DNA of 64,000 nt, taken from NCBI GenBank assembly GCA_965657135.1, contig CBFHNF010000004.1:62001-126000 (forward strand), written 5' to 3'. The DNA comes from HIMB11 sp965657135. Lineage in GTDB: Bacteria > Pseudomonadota > Alphaproteobacteria > Rhodobacterales > Rhodobacteraceae. The translations under genes and the position numbers were made by a program. Shown piece after piece: positions 62,962 to 64,000 of this stretch (within the stretch, counting starts at the first letter, position 1; each line of letters begins with the position of its first letter). The notes beneath the pieces are model-generated. The model searched no databases, was not told where the DNA came from, and saw only the letters and a program-made list of their open reading frames with translations.

Positions 62962-63738
62962 TCATTTATCGCGAAACTGCGCTTCGCGTTTCTCGATAAA
63001 GGCGGCCATTCCTTCTTTTTGGTCGTCGGTTGCAAATAGGGAATGGAACAAGCGCCGCTCGAACAAAAGACCTTCGTTCAGAGTTGTTTCATACGACCGA
63101 TTAACGGCCTCTTTCGCGGCCATAACAGCGACCATTGATTTTTCTGCTATTTTTGCCGCGGCACCCATCGCTTCGTCCATTAATTTTTTGGTTGGGACAA
63201 CGCGGCTTACTAAACCACAGCGTTCGGCTTCATCAGCCTCCATAAACCGACCAGTCAAATTCATATCCATCGATTTCGATTTGCCGATGTAACGTGTCAT
63301 TCGTTGCGAACCGCCCATTCCAGCAATGACGCCTAAATTAATCTCAGGCTGGCCGAATTTCGCATTTTCAGCTGCGATTATAAAATCACACATCATCGCC
63401 AATTCGCAACCGCCACCCAAAGCATACCCGGATACAGCTGCGATAATCGGTTTGCGAACACGTCCAATGCGATCTGATTCGTCACCGAAGAGGTTCTCAT
63501 TAAATACGTCTGAAAACGATTTACTGCTCATCATCTTGATGTCAGCGCCTGCCGCGAACGCCTTTTCTGAACCAGTTATAACGATACAGCGGACTGTTTC
63601 ATTTTTCTGTGCGGATTCAAGGGCATCAACAAGCTCGGTCAAAAGTTCGGCATTCAGTGCATTTAATGCATCGGGCCGATTCAGTTTAATCAGGGCAATG
63701 TGGTTTTCCACTTCGACGATTATCGTCTCATAAGCCAT
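62962..63738 (-). CDS. Enoyl-CoA hydratase
   Basis: A 258-residue crotonase-fold enzyme hydrating 2-enoyl-CoA in fatty-acid oxidation. The oxyanion-hole/active site pattern AAGADIKMM and GYALGGGCELAMMCDFI, then GQPEINLGVIAGMGG with the two catalytic glutamates, are intact. Located between mutM and rpsT, as in other Rhodobacteraceae. Confidence 0.94.
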   Translation of the reverse strand: MAYETIIVEVENHIALIKLNRPDALNALNAELLTELVDALESAQKNETVRCIVITGSEKAFAAGADIKMMSSKSFSDVFNENLFGDESDRIGRVRKPIIAAVSGYALGGGCELAMMCDFIIAAENAKFGQPEINLGVIAGMGGSQRMTRYIGKSKSMDMNLTGRFMEADEAERCGLVSRVVPTKKLMDEAMGAAAKIAEKSMVAVMAAKEAVNRSYETTLNEGLLFERRLFHSLFATDDQKEGMAAFIEKREAQFRDK

Positions 63739-63801
63739 GAAGATATCTCTCAGTTGTTACATTTAGTCAAAGTGCTTAACATGAAACGCGGTTTGATCAA
63801 G

Positions 63802-64000
63802 CTATCTTTGACACTTGGGGCAATAGAAACTCGAACGTCCAGATTGAACAATGCGCCGTATTTTTGTTTCACAGCCCTCGTTGACGCAGGGTTCGCCTTC
63901 ACGGCCGTACACCTTGAAGCGATGCTGAAAATATCCCAATTCCCCATCGCTGTGCCGAAAATCCTTTAGCGTGGAACCTCCGGCTTCAATTGCTTCTGCC
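63802..64000 (-). CDS. mutM: Formamidopyrimidine-DNA glycosylase, C-terminal end (cut by window edge)
   Basis: About 66 C-terminal residues are visible, ending at a TAG at 63802-63804; the 5' part lies beyond the window. The sequence GGSTLKDFRHSDGELGYFQ and the four-cysteine zinc finger (PCVNEGC...FYCPKCQR) are diagnostic of MutM/Fpg, which removes 8-oxoguanine from DNA. Confidence 0.92.
   Translation of the reverse strand, partial: AEAIEAGGSTLKDFRHSDGELGYFQHRFKVYGREGEPCVNEGCETKIRRIVQSGRSSFYCPKCQR

Noticed and set aside
1..64000. tRNA or rRNA genes, insertion sequences, prophage, CRISPR arrays, defence genes
   Set aside because: Spacers were read for T-loop sequences, long terminal inverted repeats and regular repeats; none was found by eye.

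Overview
The window is chromosomal DNA of an alphaproteobacterium, most likely a low-G+C marine member of the Rhodobacteraceae (roseobacter group). The evidence is protein content and gene order: RegB/SenC/RegA next to ahcY, hemD-Mic60-hemY, tsaE-amgK-murU-addB-addA-trxA, and mutM-ech-rpsT-dnaA-dnaN-recF...gyrB. The DNA is clearly AT-richer than typical Rhodobacter. Genes are dense, with many 1-14 nt overlaps. I saw no insertion sequence, prophage, CRISPR array, tRNA or rRNA.

Layout. 0-8.4 kb: end of a metal ABC permease, a VOC protein, AMP nucleosidase, HU, an EamA exporter, chorismate synthase, and a TPP-riboswitch-controlled thiamine importer (thiBPQ). 8.4-25.5 kb (mostly minus strand): hslVU, trxA, addAB, the peptidoglycan-recycling pair murU/amgK, tsaE, a broken PAS-sensor gene, then regB with divergent senC/regA, an HD hydrolase and ahcY. 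25.5-32.9 kb: small conserved proteins, a possible structured RNA with a strong terminator, gpsA-tsaD, and hemD-Mic60-like-hemY. 32.9-47.0 kb: a catabolic island between housekeeping genes. 47-55 kb: yggT, recQ, yaaA, ppaC, a HAD hydrolase, maoC, ribF, ycgN and ltaE. 55-64 kb: gyrB, a LysE exporter, recF, dnaN, dnaA, rpsT, an enoyl-CoA hydratase and the end of mutM, which is the usual dnaA neighbourhood.

The catabolic island is the most interesting part. One half is an alpha-glucoside operon (aglE-F-G-A-K) with its LacI-type regulator aglR and a perfect 16-bp palindromic operator. The other half has a flavin reductase, an aldo/keto reductase and an SsuD-like flavin monooxygenase, the same enzyme set as SmoA/SmoB/SmoC of the oxidative sulfoquinovose pathway (sulfo-SMO). 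Divergent from it are a GntR regulator, a Gfo/Idh/MocA-fold protein and a GlpD-type glycerol-3-phosphate dehydrogenase. I infer that the Gfo/Idh protein could be an NAD+-dependent sulfoquinovosidase (GH188-like) and that GlpD handles the glycerol freed from sulfoquinovosyl glycerol. Both halves would deliver glucose to the cell. The enzyme families are well supported; the substrate and the glycosidase role are inference.

Other points of note: a PAS-domain gene with both a homopolymer frameshift and an in-frame stop; an unidentified structured leader before ahcY; a possible orphan RNA at 26.1-26.2 kb; and an inter-cistronic hairpin between aglE and aglF.
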